From Candidatus Faecivivens stercorigallinarum (GTDB taxonomy: Bacteria > Bacillota > Clostridia > Oscillospirales > Ruminococcaceae): a stretch of DNA of 9,421 bases. This document shows, in pieces, positions 6,171 to 9,421 of the stretch. The position numbers and the translations under genes were made by a program. The notes under the pieces are model-generated. The model did not search any database and was not told the origin of the DNA. It saw only the letters and a program-made list of their open reading frames with translations. The stretch lies in assembly GCA_018715465.1 (NCBI GenBank), contig DVLN01000181.1, positions 1 through 9,421 of the forward strand. Reading direction: 5' to 3'. How positions within the stretch are numbered: position 1 is the stretch's first letter; each line of letters starts with the position of its first letter.

Positions 6171-6178
6171 GTTCTGTT

Positions 6179-7873
6179 TTATGCAGAAATTCCGAACTGC
6201 TGCGGGTTTCGGCGTATCTCCTCCATCGCCATCTGCAGCTCCTGTTCCGTCGGTGGGGTGAACAGTCCGAAGGCAGTAAAGTAAATGTCCACCTTCACCT
6301 TTTTTGTTTTCTTGTCCTTGCTGTGGACTTCGATACGCCGTATCAGCGCATTGACGATCTCAGGGGTGAGCTGCCGGATGTCCGTGTAATCCCGAAGTGC
6401 CTTCATCAGCAGCTTCAAATCCACCTTGTTTTGCTCTGCATCCTGCAATTTTTTATTGCCGTCAGCCACAAGCTCCAGCAGCTCCTTCTGCTCTTTTTCG
6501 TAATTGTCCGTCATCTTTACAAAACGCTCGTCGCTGACCTTGCCGGAGATATTTGCCTCAAACAGCTCCTCAATCGCCTTGTCGATCATCTTGATGCGCC
6601 GTTCACTGGTTGCTAAGGATTGTTTCAGCTTTTGCACCTCGGACTGTCGTGCGACATTGTTGTTCTTCGCCAGCAGATACAGGAAAACAGACTCATAGCA
6701 CCGCACAAAATCCGCAAGACTGCCCACTGCTTCCGCTACAATCTGCTCCAGCACCACATTGCGGATATAGTGGATGTCGCAAGTTCCACGCCCGGAATTG
6801 TAGTTGGCACAGCGGTAAAACTCCTGATTGAGCTTCAGGCTTTTGGCAGCGCAAAAATGCAGCTTAGCCCCGCAGTCAGGGCAATACAGCAGTCCTGCAA
6901 ACAGGCTCTTTCTTCCCGTTTTCGTGTTCCTGCGCTTGTGGCTGCGCAGCTCCTGCACCCGGTCAAACAGTTCCTCTGAGATAATCGGCTCCTGCATATT
7001 CGGAATGATTTGCTGCTCCTCTGCGGGGTTGTAGATTTTCTTGTGAACCTTGAAGCTGACCGTTGTGCTTTTGAAGTTCACGGCGCAGCCGGTGTACTGC
7101 CTGTTTTCAAGGATATGCTTCACCGCATCGCTTGCCCATAGATACAGATTGACCGGGACAGGGTTTCGGGTAGCTCTGCCAATAGAATTGAAATAGGCTG
7201 TCGGCGTCAGAATTTTTGCCGCTTCAAGGTCACGGGCGATTTGTGACGGGCCACGCCCTGCAAGGCAGAGATTGAAAATCTTTCGCACCACCTCCGCCGC
7301 AGGCTCGTCTATGAGCCACTGTTCTCTGTCATTCGGCGATTTTTTGTAACCATAGGGAACGGTTGGCGAAATTCGCTTTCCGTGTTCCGCCTTGCTTTTC
7401 CAAACTGCACGGATTTTCTTGCTGGTCTGTTCGGCGTACCACTCGTTAAAAATGTTGTAAAACGGCATCATCTCAAGCCCTGTTTTGGTTGCGGTGTTCA
7501 CATTTTCCTGAATAGAGATAAAGGTCACACCGAGGGACGGATAGACGATCTGCGTCAGCCGACCCATCTCCACCTGCTCACGACCGAAGCGGCTGAGATC
7601 CTTGACGATAATCGTCCCGATTTGTCCGTCCTCCACCAGCTTCTGCATTTTCTGAAAGCCCTCACGCTGAAAGGTGGTGCCGGAGATGCCGTCGTCTACG
7701 AAATACATCGTGTTCCGATATCCCTCCCGACGGGCGAAGTCCGAGAGGATCTGTTTTTGGTTGGTGATGGAGTTCGATTCTATATCGCCTTTATCATCAT
7801 CCACCGATAAGCGACAATAAAGCGCTGTGATTTTTTCTTCTGTTTGCCCTTTGTTTTTGTTTGCTGTTGCCAT
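6179..7873 (-). CDS. Large serine recombinase (site-specific integrase)
   Basis: A 564-aa recombinase of the large serine family, comparable to TnpX/TndX-type transposases of Clostridia elements. It cuts and rejoins attachment sites through a covalent Ser-DNA intermediate. Resolvase catalytic domain, about 14-160: Tyr-Cys-Arg-Leu-Ser with nucleophile Ser23, NQKQILSDFARREGY (38-52), DDGISGTTF (60-68), and KDLSRFGRE (91-99). Recombinase domain: YGYKK (174-178) to about 290. Zinc ribbon: CPDCG at 331-335, with Cys355 and Cys365. A coiled coil lies at about 405-490, and a C-terminal DUF4368-like part ends at 564. All expected parts are intact, so it is probably active. I chose the ATG at 7873, with AAAGGAG 9 nt upstream. 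This ribosome site lies inside the ParR-like gene, so the two overlap by 94 nt. Confidence 0.95.
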   Translation of the reverse strand: MATANKNKGQTEEKITALYCRLSVDDDKGDIESNSITNQKQILSDFARREGYRNTMYFVDDGISGTTFQREGFQKMQKLVEDGQIGTIIVKDLSRFGREQVEMGRLTQIVYPSLGVTFISIQENVNTATKTGLEMMPFYNIFNEWYAEQTSKKIRAVWKSKAEHGKRISPTVPYGYKKSPNDREQWLIDEPAAEVVRKIFNLCLAGRGPSQIARDLEAAKILTPTAYFNSIGRATRNPVPVNLYLWASDAVKHILENRQYTGCAVNFKSTTVSFKVHKKIYNPAEEQQIIPNMQEPIISEELFDRVQELRSHKRRNTKTGRKSLFAGLLYCPDCGAKLHFCAAKSLKLNQEFYRCANYNSGRGTCDIHYIRNVVLEQIVAEAVGSLADFVRCYESVFLYLLAKNNNVARQSEVQKLKQSLATSERRIKMIDKAIEELFEANISGKVSDERFVKMTDNYEKEQKELLELVADGNKKLQDAEQNKVDLKLLMKALRDYTDIRQLTPEIVNALIRRIEVHSKDKKTKKVKVDIYFTAFGLFTPPTEQELQMAMEEIRRNPQQFGISA

Positions 7874-8079
7874 AATAAAATGCTCCTTTCCGACAACTGG
7901 GCATAGCAAAGGCAACTGCTGCCATTGCTGTCAAAAGCCTTTCCGATAGCAGCAATGATGAATTTGTTGATAGACCCATACTGCTTTCGGTCGAGGGATT
8001 GCAGCCATCCAGCAATAGACCGCTGGCACTCGTCAGTGAGATCAAAGCGAATGTTCAGTCGATAGATTTCACCGTTCAT
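7780..8079 (-). CDS. ParR-like ribbon-helix-helix protein, possibly with an aberrant tail
   Basis: A 99-aa protein. Residues 4-50 read as a ribbon-helix-helix fold: strand EIYRLNIRFDL (4-14), helix DECQRSIAGWLQSL (16-29), turn, helix SINKFIIAAIGKAF (36-49). This resembles the DNA-binding half of ParR-type partition adaptors, which bind a centromere and nucleate ParM filaments. The rest (51-99) is Ser/Cys-containing, then very basic, and does not look like the usual acidic ParR C-terminus that contacts ParM. The last 94 nt are the recombinase start read in another frame. The start ATG overlaps the parM stop codon (ATGA), so translation is coupled. The gene may be truncated by an old deletion or simply use this short tail. 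The call rests on fold pattern and position next to parM. Confidence 0.65.
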   Translation of the reverse strand: MNGEIYRLNIRFDLTDECQRSIAGWLQSLDRKQYGSINKFIIAAIGKAFDSNGSSCLCYAQLSERSILLWQQQTKTKGKQKKKSQRFIVAYRWMMIKAI

Positions 8080-8999
8080 ACCTTACCCTCAGCCTTCAAC
8101 TGCGCTTCCGCCAGATATTCATACCCTTTTGCGGCGGCACAGATGTCCTCAACAAATTTCACCCGGTCGGCATTGAGCTTGCAGAAATTCTTCACAAGGC
8201 ACCCGCCGCCACCGGCGATATACAACATCACCGTGCTGTCATCATAGCCGTGCTCACGGAGTCTGCGGAAAATGTCCCGCACATACTCAGCGGCGACGCC
8301 CTTGATGATTTTCAGATCGGCAGGCGCAATATTTGCCGTGCCGGTAATCAGCACCTCGTCAATAATGGCGTCGTTGATCTCCCGTTGCGCTTTCTGCATA
8401 AATGCCTCACGAACCGCAAGGGTACACTGGTAAGTCCCGAATTTTTCGGTGAACATTTTGCCCTGCTGCGGCTTGCCGTTGATCATATACAGCGTGTTCA
8501 TCGTGCCGTTGCCGATGTCAGCGATCAGGTTCACGCCTTTCAGAGTCGTTGCGAAACTTGCAATGGCGGCGTAGCCCTGCGGGTAGATGCGCACATCGTC
8601 GATATAGATGTGGTAAGCAGTCTTTTTGTAGGTGAAATCCACTTCCGTGTTTTTCATCAGATACTCCCGGAACGCCGTCTTTTGCCCGCTTGTCCAAGTC
8701 AGTGGAAGACCGGCGGCAACCACAATGTGCGCCTCGGTAATATTTTCGGCTTTCAGTTCCTTGGCAATCGCCGCAAGGGTGAGGATATAATAGTCCTCGT
8801 CGTTCACCTTTTCGGCAATAAACTCCTTGTGTCCCTCGCCGATGAGATAATATTTGCCGTTGTAGATCAGCATATCGCCGGTGAACAGCGGCTCTGCGTC
8901 AAAACTAAGAATACCGGACGGAAAATAGTGATTCGCCGTTTTCATATTGCCATAACCGTGGTCGATGCCGATGATTTTTGTGTTGTTCATTGTTTTCAT
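8076..8999 (-). CDS. ParM/StbA family actin-like ATPase
   Basis: A 307-aa actin-like protein of the plasmid segregation family. Such proteins polymerise with ATP to push DNA copies apart. Motifs: IIGIDHGYGNMKTA (9-22, phosphate 1, Asp13), LIADIGNGTMNTL (158-170, phosphate 2, Asp161), and YIAGGGGCLVKN (260-271, adenosine motif). Length and spacing are typical. I chose the ATG at 8999, with AAAGGA 5-6 nt upstream; another ATG at 8990 is in frame, and the frame also extends upstream to 9032 without ribosome-site support. It lies 59 nt downstream of the cysteine-rich VLP gene and overlaps the ParR-like gene by 4 nt, forming a partition pair. On an integrated element it probably stabilises the excised circular form. 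No iteron-like centromere is obvious in the 59-nt gap. Confidence 0.88.
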   Translation of the reverse strand: MKTMNNTKIIGIDHGYGNMKTANHYFPSGILSFDAEPLFTGDMLIYNGKYYLIGEGHKEFIAEKVNDEDYYILTLAAIAKELKAENITEAHIVVAAGLPLTWTSGQKTAFREYLMKNTEVDFTYKKTAYHIYIDDVRIYPQGYAAIASFATTLKGVNLIADIGNGTMNTLYMINGKPQQGKMFTEKFGTYQCTLAVREAFMQKAQREINDAIIDEVLITGTANIAPADLKIIKGVAAEYVRDIFRRLREHGYDDSTVMLYIAGGGGCLVKNFCKLNADRVKFVEDICAAAKGYEYLAEAQLKAEGKV

Positions 9000-9058
9000 A
9001 GTAGTTCCTTTCTGCTGCGGTGCAGCCTTCAAATTTTTTAGATAACTCTTTCGGGCAG

Positions 9059-9289
9059 TTATCCCATCCCGTTTTGCCGTAGGATTTCCGCATACAGCTC
9101 CTTTTCAGCGGGCAGCACTGCTTTTAGAAAATAATTGCAGTAGATACCGTACCGGGAAATGAGCTGCACGCACTTTGCTTCTTCGCCGTCATCCAGCAGC
9201 AGGCAATTTCCTTTGCGGCAGTTACAGCAAGTCCTGCGCACAAGGGCATTAATTTTTACCCGCTGCTTTGGTGTGATTTTCAGTACCAT
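9059..9289 (-). CDS. Small cysteine-rich VLP-type protein of mobile elements
   Basis: A 76-aa protein with six cysteines (21, 22, 24, 29, 40, 51). It matches the pattern I know for the cysteine-rich VLP domain: ITPKQRVKINALVRR (5-19), a Cys-rich cluster ending GNCLLLDDGEE (27-37), and YFLKAVLPAEKELYAEI (53-69). The KAVLP motif gives the domain its name. The cysteines probably bind a metal. Such proteins are common on Clostridia ICEs and IMEs; the function is unknown. I chose the ATG at 9289 because AAAGGAGG sits 8 nt upstream; the open frame continues to 9355 only through a terminator hairpin. It lies just downstream of that terminator and 59 nt upstream of parM, so it may head the parM-parR-recombinase transcript. 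Confidence 0.85.
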   Translation of the reverse strand: MVLKITPKQRVKINALVRRTCCNCRKGNCLLLDDGEEAKCVQLISRYGIYCNYFLKAVLPAEKELYAEILRQNGMG

Positions 9290-9321
9290 CGCTTTCGCCT
9301 CCTTTCCGTTTTTCGGGCAGC

Positions 9322-9352
9322 AAAAAAGCCGCCGAGTGTGACCTCGACGGCT
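9322..9352 (-). terminator. Rho-independent terminator of a gene beyond the right edge
   Basis: A 10-bp stem (arms 9327-9336 and 9343-9352) with a 6-base loop. One pair is A-C on the plus strand but G-T on the minus strand, so the minus-strand RNA folds better. The minus-strand stem is followed directly by six Ts (9327-9322). It would end transcripts entering from the right edge and separate them from the cysteine-rich VLP gene. A 22-codon open frame from the edge (9420) stops with TGA at 9352-9354, right at the stem, and could be the end of that gene. Confidence 0.8.
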
Positions 9353-9421
9353 CAATGACTGCCTTCTATGTATTTAATGGGGGAAACAGCGAAAAAAGGC
9401 AAGGAATAAGCAACACGAAAA

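Larger units (their letters stand above)
6067..9421. mobile_element. One end of an integrative (probably conjugative or mobilizable) element
   Basis: From some point in 6067-6138 to the right edge, the gene content changes from core metabolism to a large serine recombinase, a ParR-like protein, a ParM-family ATPase and a cysteine-rich VLP-type protein, all on the minus strand. In ICEs and IMEs with large serine recombinases the recombinase is usually the outermost gene, which puts the element end just left of 6179, directly behind spoVG. The exact attachment core cannot be read without the other end or an empty site. No conjugation genes are visible, so ICE versus IME is unresolved. Confidence 0.75.

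Noticed and set aside
8250..9041. Long plus-strand open frame (263 codons) opposite parM
   Set aside because: It is fully antisense to a clear ParM coding sequence, has no family resemblance, and has no ribosome site that stands out.
9290..9421. Promoter for the cysteine-rich VLP gene
   Set aside because: TTGCCT and TAAATA are present on the minus strand but are 20 bases apart and lie upstream of a strong terminator, so they would not drive the gene efficiently.
1..9421. CRISPR arrays, tRNA or rRNA genes, tandem repeats
   Set aside because: I looked for regularly spaced repeats and for conserved tRNA or rRNA segments and saw none.

Overview
The window looks like chromosome from a spore-former-related Firmicute of class Clostridia, most likely an Oscillospiraceae/Ruminococcaceae-type gut bacterium. 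The basis is the gene content (SpoVG, a CoaBC-AcpS cofactor cluster and a DUF6106-like membrane protein), strong AAAGGAG ribosome sites, fairly balanced base composition, and a Clostridia-type large serine recombinase. The species cannot be named from the sequence alone.

Positions 1-5501 hold one compact minus-strand operon, read from right to left. The order is a DUF6106-like membrane protein, acpS (phosphopantetheinyl transferase), an Imm-5-like putative immunity protein, coaBC (4'-phosphopantetheine synthesis), a stand-alone PAS-domain protein, a TraX-family membrane protein, and bifunctional nnrD/nnrE (NAD(P)HX repair). Genes are 16-45 nt apart or overlap by 11-35 nt. A probable sigma-A promoter with an extended -10 sits at 5534-5562, and a strong intrinsic terminator at 51-96 closes the operon. 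The theme is cofactor supply and repair: CoaBC makes the CoA precursor, AcpS moves the phosphopantetheine arm from CoA to acyl carrier protein, and Nnr rescues damaged NAD(P)H. A perfect terminator-like hairpin with a six-T tract lies inside the start of acpS, 20 nt after the stop codon of the preceding gene. It could act as a translation-sensitive attenuator for the rest of the operon.

Positions 5502-5703 are a divergent control region. On the plus strand, spoVG (5704-6066) has a good sigma-A-like promoter.

From somewhere in 6067-6138 to the right edge lies one end of an integrative element, all on the minus strand. Read from right to left it carries a terminator of an unseen upstream gene, a cysteine-rich VLP-type small protein, a ParM/StbA actin-like ATPase, an overlapping ribbon-helix-helix (ParR-like) protein, and a large serine recombinase that is the outermost gene. 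This is the layout of an ICE/IME terminus in which a plasmid-type partition module is translationally linked to the integrase. The element abuts spoVG and may have replaced or split the original spoVG terminator.
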